Of a DNA stretch of 64,000 bases, positions 49,651 through 59,590 are shown piece by piece. The notes beneath the pieces are model-generated. The model was given only the letters and a program-made list of their open reading frames with translations, made no database searches and had not been told where the DNA came from. This stretch comes from G965279355 sp965279355 (GTDB taxonomy: Bacteria > Pseudomonadota > Alphaproteobacteria > CACIAM-22H2): contig OZ257155.1 in assembly GCA_965279355.1 (NCBI GenBank), forward strand, positions 3,348,001 through 3,412,000. Direction: 5' to 3'. Numbering within the stretch: the first letter of the stretch is position 1; each line of letters begins with the position of its first letter. A program made the translations under genes and the position numbers.

Positions 49651-50946
49651 TTGACACACGCCACTTTCCTGAACCGACAGGCACTCTATCTGCGCCCCGA
49701 CCCGGCACGGGTTCTGGTGCGACCGTTCAAGCCGGCCACCGAGCCGCGCGACCTCAATCCGACCGACAAGACCCGCGCCAATCACATCGTCGACCGGGTT
49801 CTCGCGCTCGATGAGAAGACGGCGACCCAGCAGCTCACCGACGTGCTTGAGAATTTCCAGGGCCGGCACCGCAACCTGCTGGAGACATTCGAGGCGCGGG
49901 CCAACGAGATGGAGGACGCGTTCGCCAGCCATGCCGTTTTTTCGAAGACGCAGCGACGGCTGGTCGGTGCATATTTCATGCACGAATACTCCTTCGAGGC
50001 TTCGGCGCTCTTCAATCCCAGCATCGTCGCGCATCCCGACCAGACAGGCGCGCCGGCTGGGGGGCTGCGCTTCATTCTCAGCCTGCGCGCGGTGGGCGAG
50101 GGGCATATCTCCTCTCTCACCTTCCGCTCGGGAACAATTGCGGCCGATGGTGCCGTCAGTGTCGATCCGACAGCGCGGCTGGCCGCAATTCCCAAAATCA
50201 CGCACCGCAGAACAGGGCCGGAAGGCGAATGCGTCGAATTGGTCTTCAACCAGGAAGACATCAGCGAGCGGGTGATTTTCCCCGTTACGCTGACGCAGTC
50301 TAACGGCATTGAGGATGCCCGCTTCGTCGAGTTCGACGAGGGCGGCAGCAAAATCTATCGCGCCACCTATACCGCCTATAGCGGCAGGGCGATCCGCTCA
50401 GAGTTGCTGGAAACGACCGATTTCCTATCGTTCCGGCTGTCGCCGATGCGCGGCGCGGCGACGCACAACAAGGGCATGGCGCTGTTTCCACGGCGGATCG
50501 ACGGCAAGTTCGCCATGATCGGCCGGCAGGACAACGAGAACCTCTATCTGCTGACGTCGGACGACCTCTATTCATGGGAACACGGTACGGCGATCCTCAA
50601 GCCGCAATTCCCCTGGGAATTCGTGCAGATCGGCAATTGCGGGTCGCCGATCGAGCTGGATGAGGGCTGGCTGCTGCTCACGCACGGCGTTGGTCCGGTG
50701 CGCAAATATTCGATCGGCGCGGTTCTTCTCGACAAGAAGGACCCGTCGCGGGTTCTCGCGCGATCCACTGAGCCGCTGGTCCGCCCCGATCCGTCCCAGC
50801 GCGAAGGATACGTGCCCAACGTCGTCTACACCTGCGGCGCCATCCGGCATAACGACCGGATCATTCTGCCCTATGCCGTGTCGGATACATTCTCCAATTT
50901 CGGCACGATCAGGATTGCGAACCTGCTCAAGCTGCTGGACGGCTGA
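49651..50946 (+). CDS. GH130-family mannoside phosphorylase-like protein
   Basis: This 431-residue protein has a five-bladed beta-propeller of glycoside hydrolase family 130, whose members phosphorolyse or hydrolyse beta-mannosides. An N-terminal helical region (about residues 35-110) precedes the blades, as in the longer GH130 subgroup. Landmarks are ALFNPSIVAHPDQ, SNGIEDARFVEFDEGGSKIYRATYTAY with the catalytic Asp, GAATHNKGMALFPRRIDGKFAMIGRQD, and NCGSPIELDEGWLLLTHGVGPVRKYSIGAVLLDKKDP. The start is TTG at 49651 with GGAGATAT upstream. It follows manA and the GT4 gene on the same strand. The exact substrate is unknown. Confidence 0.87.
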   Translation: MTHATFLNRQALYLRPDPARVLVRPFKPATEPRDLNPTDKTRANHIVDRVLALDEKTATQQLTDVLENFQGRHRNLLETFEARANEMEDAFASHAVFSKTQRRLVGAYFMHEYSFEASALFNPSIVAHPDQTGAPAGGLRFILSLRAVGEGHISSLTFRSGTIAADGAVSVDPTARLAAIPKITHRRTGPEGECVELVFNQEDISERVIFPVTLTQSNGIEDARFVEFDEGGSKIYRATYTAYSGRAIRSELLETTDFLSFRLSPMRGAATHNKGMALFPRRIDGKFAMIGRQDNENLYLLTSDDLYSWEHGTAILKPQFPWEFVQIGNCGSPIELDEGWLLLTHGVGPVRKYSIGAVLLDKKDPSRVLARSTEPLVRPDPSQREGYVPNVVYTCGAIRHNDRIILPYAVSDTFSNFGTIRIANLLKLLDG

Positions 50947-51028
50947 TCCGAACGCGCGATCGCGGTGGATTGCAAAGCATATTTCTTCCGATTCACCGGT
51001 CTTTTTCGGCGCAGCCGTGTCGATACGT

Positions 51029-51057
51029 CTTGGGTTTATCTCTTGTGATGCCTATCT
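51029..51057 (+). promoter_or_regulatory. Predicted sigma-32 (RpoH) promoter of groESL
   Basis: CTTGGG (51029-51034) and CCTATCT (51051-51057) are separated by 16 bases, about 90 bases before the groES start. This agrees well with the alphaproteobacterial heat-shock consensus CTTG-N16/18-CYTATnT. I could not find a CIRCE inverted repeat (TTAGCACTC-N9-GAGTGCTAA) in this leader, so HrcA control is not indicated. Confidence 0.65.
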
Positions 51058-51149
51058 AGGTGTTACGGGATACGCCGTCGGCGCACTGACCTGTCAGATT
51101 TCCCGTCGCGGTTCCTTTAACGGCACCGCCCCCATTCGAAGGATTCAAC

Positions 51150-51467
51150 ATGAAGTTCAGACCCTTGCATGACCGGGTCGTGGTTCGTCGCCTCGACGAA
51201 GCCGCGAAGACCGCTGGCGGCATCATCATTCCCGACACCGCCAAGGAAAAGCCGCAGCAGGGCGAAGTCGTTGCCGTCGGCCCGGGTGCCCGCAACGAAA
51301 GCGGCCAGATCGTCGCCCTCGACGTGAAGGCCGGCGACCGCATCCTGTTCGGCAAGTGGTCGGGCACGGAAGTGAAGATCGACGGGGAAGAGCTGCTGAT
51401 CATGGGTGAGTCTGACATTCTCGGAATCCTCGACGGCGCCGCCCAGGCGAAGAAAAAAGCGGCCTGA
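51150..51467 (+). CDS. groES: Co-chaperonin GroES
   Basis: This 105-residue co-chaperonin caps the GroEL ring. Hallmarks are FRPLHDRVVVRRLDEAAKTAGGIIIPDTAKEKPQQGEVVAVGPG, the mobile loop at about residues 17-33, and GDRILFGKWSGTEVKIDGEELLIMGESDILGIL near the end. The AKKKAA tail is a small lineage extension. It is preceded by a sigma-32-type promoter and followed 45 bases later by groEL with its own AGGAG ribosome site. Confidence 0.98.
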   Translation: MKFRPLHDRVVVRRLDEAAKTAGGIIIPDTAKEKPQQGEVVAVGPGARNESGQIVALDVKAGDRILFGKWSGTEVKIDGEELLIMGESDILGILDGAAQAKKKAA

Positions 51468-51512
51468 CCGGCTCACCGGTTCGGCCCAACCAGTTTCCAG
51501 GAGAACAAGATC

Positions 51513-53129
<1,617 letters not shown>

Positions 53130-53152
53130 GCTCTGAAGCGAAGGAACGCACC

Positions 53153-53530
53153 GTGAAAAAACAGAGCGTCATGCAGCAGTTCGAGGACTACCAGGCCCCC
53201 AAGGCCGCGGTGTTCTGGCTCTGCGCTGCCAGTGCGATCGCCACGATGGTTATCGGCTTTTCCTGGGGCGGCTGGACCCTGGGCGGCACCGCGCAGGAGA
53301 TGGCCACCAAGGCTGCCTCAAGCGCCCGTGCCGAAGTGGCGGCGGCCGTCTGCGCGCAGGGCTTCATGAGAGGGCCTGACGCAACGGCGCAGCTTGCCAC
53401 GCTCAAGGGCACGGATAGCTGGAAGCGGAGCGCGATCATCGAAGCCGGTGGCTGGGTCACCATGCCGGGCGCCGACAAGCCGGTCTCCGGCGCGGCCGAT
53501 CTCTGCGTCCAGCACCTGACGACGTCCTGA
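53153..53530 (+). CDS. Small membrane protein encoded behind groEL
   Basis: This 125-residue protein has one hydrophobic segment (AAVFWLCAASAIATMVIGFSWGG, about residues 18-40), then a soluble part with two cysteines (AAAVCAQGF and ADLCVQHL) that may face the periplasm. The GTG at 53153 follows AAGGA at good spacing; a TTG at 53126 overlapping the groEL stop would add nine residues. Similar proteins occur as lone genes in alphaproteobacterial genomes. The link to groEL is positional only, but 23 bases between the genes suggests shared transcription. Function unknown. Confidence 0.72.
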   Translation: MKKQSVMQQFEDYQAPKAAVFWLCAASAIATMVIGFSWGGWTLGGTAQEMATKAASSARAEVAAAVCAQGFMRGPDATAQLATLKGTDSWKRSAIIEAGGWVTMPGADKPVSGAADLCVQHLTTS

Positions 53531-53980
53531 AAAATATGGGCTGAAATTCCGGTTAACCCCGGAAACACTCCGCGGTCTTCCGTTGGCGGATGACATCGGC
53601 TGCGCCTTCATCGGCGGCGCCGACTACGTTGCGGGAGACTGCGTGCGGCGGGCTCCGCGGTGATGTGAGGGCATTCAACTGCCCTCTTTTCACCTGTGCG
53701 CCTGTTACAGGGCGCCGGCCCGCCGCTAGTATTGGCCTTTGGGATATTGGGCTCAGAGTGACCCCGATTTAACGCCACTTTCGATGCGGTGGTTGGGTTG
53801 CGAAGAGATCGCCATCCTTTGAGACGCCCGCTGACGCGGGCTCCTCAGGATGAGGTCCGTTTTTTGTTCCTGCCGACAGTATTCTCCCCCCGTCAATTCG
53901 GTGTATGTTGGCGCCATAGGTTGTGTTCACAACAAAGCGCGCCAGCGCTGCCGTGAAACGCGCCGCAAGGGGAGGAACCA
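53531..53980. other. Intergenic region with one REP-like hairpin
   Basis: This 450-base gap between the membrane protein and the esterase has no supported gene. It holds the palindromic element at 53813-53855 and, just after it, a run of T (TTTTTTG near 53860) that could end transcription. The remaining sequence contains only short frames without ribosome sites. Confidence 0.5.
53813..53855. repeat. REP-like palindromic repeat
   Basis: CATCCTTTGAG and CTCAGGATG form the outer arms around a GC-rich inner hairpin GCCCGC-TGAC-GCGGGC. This is the CCTCATCCTGAGGAGC...GCGTCTCAAAGGATG type of intergenic repeat that is abundant in Bradyrhizobium- and Rhodopseudomonas-like genomes. A T-run follows, so it may also work as a terminator on the plus strand. 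Confidence 0.75.
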
Positions 53981-55600
53981 ATGCGCCGGACCATCAAGGC
54001 AGAACCGTTCATCATTGCATCGCTTCTGGCCGGCACGGCCATGGTGCTGCTCTCAGGTGCCGCACGGGCGGCGGACAATCCCGCGATCGCGCCTGTTATC
54101 AAATGCGAGGCGCTGGCGGGCTTCAGCGTGTTCGGCTCGACCATGGTGATCGAGAAGGTCGATGCGGTGGCCGAAGCACCGGCTGGAACCGTGCAGGAGC
54201 GCCCGCCGGCGCCGGACACCGTGAAGGTGAAACTCCCTGCAAACTGCCGCGCGGAAGGCATCATCGACAAGCGCGTCGGCGGCGATGGAAAAAACTATGC
54301 GATCGGCTTCGCGATCGCGATGCCCGACCAATGGAACGGCCGGTTCCTGTTCCAGGGCGGCGGCGGCCTGAACGGCTCGATCCGCCCGCCGCTGGGACCG
54401 CAGGCCACTGGCGACACACCGGCGCTGGCGCGCGGCTATGCCGTCGTCTCGACGGATAGCGGCCATCAGGGCGCCCCGTTCGACGGCTCGTTCAATCGCG
54501 ACCAGGAAGCGGCGATGAACTTTGCCCATGGGTCCGTCGGCAAGGTGACGGCGGCGGCGAAGGCGGTCATCGCGCGCTATTACGGCAAGCCGCCGGCGCG
54601 CTCCTATTTCGTCGGCTGCTCCACCGGCGGGCGCGAGGGCATGCTGGCTTCGCAGCGTTATCCCGGCGAGTTCGACGGCATCGTCGCCGGCGCTCCGGCG
54701 ATGAACACCGGCCGCTCCAATCTCGGCCTCGCCTGGGCCAACTACCTCTTCACGCAGATCGCGCCCAAAGGCGATGACGGCAAGCCGGTACCGGCTCGCA
54801 CTTTTTCGCCGTCCGATCGCAAGCTCGTGACCGATGCCGTCGTCGCTGCCTGCGATGCGAAGGACGGTCTCAAGGACGGCATGATCTTCAACACCCGCCA
54901 GTGCAATTTCGATCCGGCGACGCTGGCCTGCAGCGGCGCCAAGACCGATGCCTGCCTGGCGCCGGATCAGGTGAGCGCGCTGGCCAAGGGAATCGCCGGG
55001 CCGAAGAACTCGCGCGGCGCGCAGTCCTATCCCGCCTTCCCGTGGGATAGCGGCATCGCCGCCGAGCGCGTCGCCATCCCCGGCCTTCTCGTCACCGGCG
55101 CCAAGAGTCCCGTCCTTCCCGCGTTTCTCGAGACGATCGATGTCGATGCGATGGAAGACCGGCTCGCCACGGACGGCATGGACCGCCTGCAGGCCACGGC
55201 GCACTGGACCAATCTCAACAGCTATTTCGCGCGCGGAGGCAAGATTCTCTTCTATCACGGGGTCAGCGACCCGTGGTTCTCGTCCAATGCCACTGTCGAG
55301 TATTACGAGCGCATGGCGCAGAGTTCGGGCGGGATGCAGCAGGTGCGCGCGAACGCCAGCCGCGCCTTCCTCGTTCCCGGCATGGGGCATTGCACCTCGG
55401 GCGCCGCGACCCTCGACCAGTTCGACCTGCTGCAGGCCGTCGTGGAGTGGGTCGAGGACGGCAAGGCGCCCGACCGCGTGACCGCCACCGGCCCGGCCTT
55501 CCCCGGCCGCAGCCGCCCGCTCTGCGCGTGGCCGCAGCACGCGGTCTACAAGGGGCAGGGCGATCCGGAGAACGCGGCGAGCTTTGACTGCCGGGAGTGA
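53981..55600 (+). CDS. Tannase/feruloyl esterase-family exported hydrolase
   Basis: This 539-residue exported serine esterase has a signal peptide ending near ARAAD. The nucleophile is in SYFVGCSTGGREGMLASQRYP near residue 210, the acid in FYHGVSDPWFSS and the His in PGMGHCTSGAAT near residue 468. The cysteines next to the Ser (GCS) and the His (GHC) are the pair that forms the family's characteristic active-site disulfide. The family cleaves ester bonds of gallates, ferulates and hydroxyethyl terephthalate; the substrate here is open. It stands alone and is followed by a perfect 15-bp palindrome. Confidence 0.92.
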   Translation: MRRTIKAEPFIIASLLAGTAMVLLSGAARAADNPAIAPVIKCEALAGFSVFGSTMVIEKVDAVAEAPAGTVQERPPAPDTVKVKLPANCRAEGIIDKRVGGDGKNYAIGFAIAMPDQWNGRFLFQGGGGLNGSIRPPLGPQATGDTPALARGYAVVSTDSGHQGAPFDGSFNRDQEAAMNFAHGSVGKVTAAAKAVIARYYGKPPARSYFVGCSTGGREGMLASQRYPGEFDGIVAGAPAMNTGRSNLGLAWANYLFTQIAPKGDDGKPVPARTFSPSDRKLVTDAVVAACDAKDGLKDGMIFNTRQCNFDPATLACSGAKTDACLAPDQVSALAKGIAGPKNSRGAQSYPAFPWDSGIAAERVAIPGLLVTGAKSPVLPAFLETIDVDAMEDRLATDGMDRLQATAHWTNLNSYFARGGKILFYHGVSDPWFSSNATVEYYERMAQSSGGMQQVRANASRAFLVPGMGHCTSGAATLDQFDLLQAVVEWVEDGKAPDRVTATGPAFPGRSRPLCAWPQHAVYKGQGDPENAASFDCRE

Positions 55601-55610
55601 GAAGGTTTAG

Positions 55611-55641
55611 GTGACGATGCAGCCTCAGGCTGCATCGTCAC
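55611..55641. terminator. Perfect 15-bp palindrome after the esterase gene
   Basis: GTGACGATGCAGCCT-C-AGGCTGCATCGTCAC is an exact inverted repeat starting ten bases after the stop. The stem is long and stable but no T-tract follows (GTATCTGAT). It is probably an mRNA-stabilising or Rho-assisted terminator hairpin. A binding site for a dimeric protein is the alternative. Confidence 0.6.
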
Positions 55642-56128
55642 GTATCTGATCCTGGGTGGGCCGCACCGTCGTTGTGCCCACGTACAGGTTCGCGGCAGGG
55701 ACAGCGGGCCATCGGCACGCTCATGAGCACGGCAAGCCGGTCCTGTTAGTCGCACTGGAGCGTCTCGGTCTTTGGCGCTTCTTCCGGGCGGATGCCCGAT
55801 TCTGACTTGTCTCCACGCCGAAGAAATAATCGAACTGGGCATGTTGCCTCCATGGCGCGTGTGGAAACACGGTGCGTTAAGTGCTTTGGCGATTTTCTTG
55901 CCAATAAGGGCAGCGCAGCAGTTGGCGGGATTCATGCTGTTTCAGTGAGATATCTGATCTCTGTACCCCGGTGCGCTGAGTATTTCGGCAGCGGCAGGAC
56001 AGACGCTCATGTTCAGAACAACTGGCGCCGTTCTTGACTGGAATATCCGATAGGTAATAAATTACTTACATACGGTGTGTATGCGGCGCCTAGATGAAAA
56101 TGCCGCAGGCGTAATCGGGAGCGGTCGA
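55642..56128. other. Intergenic region upstream of the questin-oxidase-like operon
   Basis: This stretch of almost 490 bases has no convincing gene. Frames on both strands are short, lack ribosome sites and read like chance coding. The last 90 bases are AT-rich (TAATAAATTACTTACATAC) and contain an imperfect palindrome at 56067-56081, so the promoter of the downstream operon is probably here. Confidence 0.45.
56067..56081. promoter_or_regulatory. Imperfect palindrome, candidate operator of the catabolic operon
   Basis: TACATAC-G-GTGTGTA is symmetrical at six of seven positions and lies 48 bases before the first gene of the operon in an AT-rich stretch. Position and symmetry fit a TetR-type operator, and a TetR gene closes the same cluster at 62768-63433. 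No identical copy was seen before that regulator gene, so the pairing is speculative. Confidence 0.35.
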
Positions 56129-57250
56129 ATGACAGCTGTCACTCTCAGGGAAACCACGGGCCGTCCAGGCAGAACGAATGGATGGAGCAATGCCTCTTCC
56201 GGCATGCTGGACGAGCTTCTGACCAAGGCGCGCGGTTTCGGCTTCGAGTTTTTACGGACGAATGCCGACGGCACCATCGATGCCGATATCTGCAATCATC
56301 TGGATCTTGCGCTGATATCGTCGGCGGAGCTCGGTGCCTCGGATGCCGAGCTGCGCCGTTTCTATGACTCCTATGTGCCGCGCTGGCCGCTGGAGCCTGT
56401 CGCACCGATCAGACGGCCAATCACTGGCGCGGACTGGCATCTGCATCTGGGCGATCGCCGCTACGAGCCGGAGTACCGTCAGTTCTTCGCCGACGAGGTC
56501 AGGCGGCTCGGTCCGGCGGATGCCGTCCGGCAGTATCTGCCGGTTTTCATCGAAGGACCGGCGTCCAGCGCGTATCACGCAATGATCCGCGTCTCCTACG
56601 CGTGCCTGCGCGGGGACGCGACCGAAGTGGCTCTTGGCCTGGCCTATTGGGCGGCGACGTTTCTGCGGTTTCCACGGAGCGAAACAGGGCGACCGTTCTC
56701 CAGCCGGCCCGCCGATGCGCTGAAGCGGATGCGCGACGACGAGAGATTCAGAAAGATGCCGCATAAGGGCATCGGTCTGTGGTCGCGGATGAACATGATG
56801 GGGTCCGAGCCGGCGTTCTCGCCGGTGATCGACTGGCTTGCTGTCGCGCCGGAATCGCTGGCGACTCTTGCCGCGGACAGTCTGGCGCTTTACGTCAATA
56901 CCAACGACATGCGCGCGCTTCATGCGATGACCGCGTGCCAGGCGCTGCGCGAGCTGCTGCCCTATCTCAGCCCCGAGGACGAGATCGTGGCAATCCGCTA
57001 TCTCTGGCAGGCCATCGCATCCGTCTACGGCCTCATGGGCTTTCTGGAGCCGACACCCAGCAACGAGTTGGACCGGCTCCGGGATTTAAGCTGTCCGTCC
57101 TGGGATGAGATCAAGGCGGCAGCGACGAAGTCCCTCGATGAGCATGATCTGAAGATTGCGTTTGTCATGTCCGAAGAAGAGAAGGCTTACGGAGAACCGC
57201 TCTATCGTCTGGCATCGGCCCGGCGCATGAAACTCGCGCCCGGGTTCTAG
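56129..57250 (+). CDS. Questin oxidase-like family protein
   Basis: This protein of about 373 residues belongs to the questin oxidase-like (PF14027, AflY/GedK) family, which includes fungal enzymes performing Baeyer-Villiger-type ring opening. Family features are HLDLALISSAELGASDAELRRFYDSYVPRW, LGDRRYEPEYRQFFADEV, PASSAYHAMIRVSYACL, and DMRALHAMTACQALREL, with recurring His residues. The ATG at 56129 follows GGGAGC eight bases away; an upstream ATG at 56075 is less likely. It heads a six-gene run on one strand. The proposed oxidation role in bacteria is inference; bacterial members are largely unstudied. Confidence 0.78.
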   Translation: MTAVTLRETTGRPGRTNGWSNASSGMLDELLTKARGFGFEFLRTNADGTIDADICNHLDLALISSAELGASDAELRRFYDSYVPRWPLEPVAPIRRPITGADWHLHLGDRRYEPEYRQFFADEVRRLGPADAVRQYLPVFIEGPASSAYHAMIRVSYACLRGDATEVALGLAYWAATFLRFPRSETGRPFSSRPADALKRMRDDERFRKMPHKGIGLWSRMNMMGSEPAFSPVIDWLAVAPESLATLAADSLALYVNTNDMRALHAMTACQALRELLPYLSPEDEIVAIRYLWQAIASVYGLMGFLEPTPSNELDRLRDLSCPSWDEIKAAATKSLDEHDLKIAFVMSEEEKAYGEPLYRLASARRMKLAPGF

Positions 57251-57277
57251 ATCTTGAGTGTCCGAGAAGGAGAGCCG

Positions 57278-58123
57278 GTGAGTGGAATTGACCAGTTCCG
57301 TGCCCTGTCCCAGGCGGAGCGCGACGCAGCCTATAACAATGGAGCGGCGGTCAAAGACAGTGTGCTTTGGAGGGCCCGGTGGCAGGAGCAAGGGGCTGCG
57401 ATCCGCGCCTCCCGATGCAATCACCCGGATCTCCGTTACGGCAGTCGCGAACGGACGAGCATAGATCTCTACCTTGCCGACGGCGCCGAGCGCACGCTCG
57501 TTTTTATTCACGGCGGCTATTGGTATATGAACTCGAAGGAGATGTTCGGGTTCATCGCGCCGGGGCCGCTTTCCATCGGCCTGAATGTCGCGTTGATCGG
57601 ATACACGCTGGCGCCTGAGGCAGGCATTACCCAGATCGTCGGCGAAATCCGCCAGGCGATGGCCTGGCTGAAGACCAACCTGTCCCGGTTCGGCTGCGAT
57701 CCCGGCAAACTTGTCGTCGGCGGATGGTCGGCGGGCGGTCATCTGGCGGCCTCGGCGATGATCGCCGGCGATGTCCCCCACGGCCTGTCGATCAGTGGCG
57801 TTTTCGACCTGGAGCCGATCCGCCATACCTACCTGAACGAAAAGCTGTCCATGACCCCGGACGAAGCGGCGCTCAACAGCCCCAATCGTTTTCTCCCCAG
57901 GAAAGCCGGCCGTTTCCTGATCTGCGCCGGCGGCGACGAATTGCCGGAGCTGCGACGGCAGAGTGTCGACTTCGCAGCCGAGTGGACGCGATCCGGTCTT
58001 AGCGCGACGCAGGTGGAGATTCCGGGACTGCACCATTTCGCGATGATGGAGGAACTGGCAAAGCCGGGTGGAAAGGTGCTGACGCTGCTTTCCGATTTTC
58101 TGGCGTCGCCACATCCGTCATGA
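57278..58123 (+). CDS. Arylformamidase-like alpha/beta hydrolase
   Basis: This 281-residue alpha/beta hydrolase is of the kynurenine-formamidase/esterase (BD-FAE, HSL-like) group. The oxyanion motif is FIHGGYWYMNSKEMF, the nucleophile elbow VGGWSAGGHLAASAMI (near residue 149), and GVFDLEPI follows. The acid is in CAGGDELPEL and the His in GLHHFAMMEEL. GTG 57278 (MSGIDQF) is supported by AAGGAG five bases upstream; TTG 57254 is the weaker alternative. Its stop overlaps the amidase start by four bases (ATGA). Amide or formamide hydrolysis suits the neighbouring amidases, but the substrate is unknown. Confidence 0.87.
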   Translation: MSGIDQFRALSQAERDAAYNNGAAVKDSVLWRARWQEQGAAIRASRCNHPDLRYGSRERTSIDLYLADGAERTLVFIHGGYWYMNSKEMFGFIAPGPLSIGLNVALIGYTLAPEAGITQIVGEIRQAMAWLKTNLSRFGCDPGKLVVGGWSAGGHLAASAMIAGDVPHGLSISGVFDLEPIRHTYLNEKLSMTPDEAALNSPNRFLPRKAGRFLICAGGDELPELRRQSVDFAAEWTRSGLSATQVEIPGLHHFAMMEELAKPGGKVLTLLSDFLASPHPS

Positions 58124-59562
58124 CTGAGCCCGGTCTGCTCGGCCTCAGCGCGTGCCGGCTGGCGGAACTGCTCCGGGACGGTGCGATCGGCGCCCGGGAA
58201 CTCACAAACGCCTCCCTGAAAGAGATCGAGGCGAATGATCGCGACCTGAAGGCATTCATCACCGTTGATGCCGACGCGGCGATGGGCGCCGCCGATGCGG
58301 CAGATGCATCGAAGCGGCGGGGTGACCTGCTGGGCCGCCTTCATGGCATACCGATCGGAATCAAGGACCTTATCGGGACGCGCGGTCTGCGGACCACGTA
58401 CGGATCGAGCATCTTCAAGGATAATGTCCCGTCGGAAGACGACCTGGTGGTGGCCCGCCTGCGCCAGGCGGGGGCCATCATTGTCGGCAAGACGAATACG
58501 CCGGAGTTCGGATTTGGCGCGATTACGAGCAACCCTCTTTATGGACCGACCTGCAACCCGCACGACCTGACGCGGACAACGGGCGGCTCAAGCGGCGGCT
58601 CAGCCGCGGCAGTCTGTGCCGGGATGGTGCCCCTGGCTGTCGGTACGGATTTCGGCGGCTCCGTCCGAACGCCGGCCAGTTTCTGCGGCATCGTCGGCGT
58701 TCGGCCGACGCCGGGTGTGATTCCCCACTCGCCCAAGCGGCTGCCGTGGGAGGCCCTCCATGTCTACGGGCCGATGGCCCGCACTGTCGAGGACGCGGCC
58801 TTGCTGCTTGAGGTCATGTCGGGCGGCGACGATCACGATCCCATTGCGGCGGGTCGGGCGCCGCTGACGAAGACCCTCGGCCTGGTGGGCGAGGCAAAGC
58901 GCAACCGGATCGCCGCCTCTATCGATCTGGGCATCGCGGAGATCGATGTGGAAGTCGCGCGCGTGCTCGAGGGAGCATTGGAGAGCATGAGGCGGGCTGG
59001 TCTGTCTGTTGAGACCGTCCGGCCGGACCTGGGCCGTGCGCGCGAAGCCTTTGAGACCATCCGCGCCGCTACCCTCTATCAGTCGCTGGGCGAGCATCTC
59101 GACAAGGACCTCACCGAGACGGTGCGTTGGAACGTCGAGCGTGGCCGCGGGCTCAGTGCCAATGAACTGCTGAATGCGGAGATGGAGCGGGGGCAAATCT
59201 ACCGGCGGATGATCGACCTTCTACAGAGGCACGACCTGATCGTGACGGCGGCAGCGAGCATCCTTCCGTTTCCAAACCAGCAGGGTGGCGTGACCGAAAT
59301 CAACGGAAAGCCGCTGCGCAACATGATCGATTATCTGACGGTGACTTATGTTTTCTCGCTCGTCGGTCTGCCGGCGCTCTCGCTGCCGGTCGGCTGGAGC
59401 CGGGAGGGCCTGCCGGTCGGACTGCAGATCGTCGGCCGGCCGTTCGAGGAGGAGCGCCTTCTGTCGTTTGCCTATTGGCTGCAGGAAGAACTGGATTTCC
59501 GCTACCGCGCGCCGAAGCCGATGACAACGTCCACCCTGGCAACAGCCATAAGCCTGCAGTAG
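58120..59562 (+). CDS. Amidase-signature family amidase
   Basis: This 480-residue enzyme uses the Ser-cisSer-Lys mechanism to hydrolyse an amide. The Lys is in GIPIGIKDLIGTRG near residue 84. The two Ser are in the signature TTGGSSGGSAAAVCAGMVPLAVGTDFGGSVRTPASFCGIVGVRPT at about residues 155-200. GKTNTPEFGFGAITSNPLYG and a conserved GPMARTVEDAALLLEVM stretch also match. The family includes indoleacetamide, urea-carboxylate and nylon-oligomer amidases, so the exact substrate is open. It is translationally coupled to the upstream hydrolase and lies 28 bases before the PuuE-like gene. Confidence 0.93.
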   Translation: MTEPGLLGLSACRLAELLRDGAIGARELTNASLKEIEANDRDLKAFITVDADAAMGAADAADASKRRGDLLGRLHGIPIGIKDLIGTRGLRTTYGSSIFKDNVPSEDDLVVARLRQAGAIIVGKTNTPEFGFGAITSNPLYGPTCNPHDLTRTTGGSSGGSAAAVCAGMVPLAVGTDFGGSVRTPASFCGIVGVRPTPGVIPHSPKRLPWEALHVYGPMARTVEDAALLLEVMSGGDDHDPIAAGRAPLTKTLGLVGEAKRNRIAASIDLGIAEIDVEVARVLEGALESMRRAGLSVETVRPDLGRAREAFETIRAATLYQSLGEHLDKDLTETVRWNVERGRGLSANELLNAEMERGQIYRRMIDLLQRHDLIVTAAASILPFPNQQGGVTEINGKPLRNMIDYLTVTYVFSLVGLPALSLPVGWSREGLPVGLQIVGRPFEEERLLSFAYWLQEELDFRYRAPKPMTTSTLATAISLQ

Positions 59563-59590
59563 CGAATTCATTACAGAACGAGCAGAAGCG

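Noticed and set aside
50947..51149. CIRCE element before groES
   Set aside because: No TTAGCACTC-N9-GAGTGCTAA inverted repeat could be found; the sigma-32-type boxes explain the leader better.
54053..55540. A roughly 495-codon reverse-strand frame opposite the tannase-family gene
   Set aside because: The forward gene has signal peptide, catalytic motifs and disulfide cysteines; the reverse frame shows only Arg/Ala-rich filler.
55546..55935. Reverse-strand frame of about 129 codons after the esterase gene
   Set aside because: It runs across the palindrome and the esterase end, has no ribosome site and no protein-like pattern.
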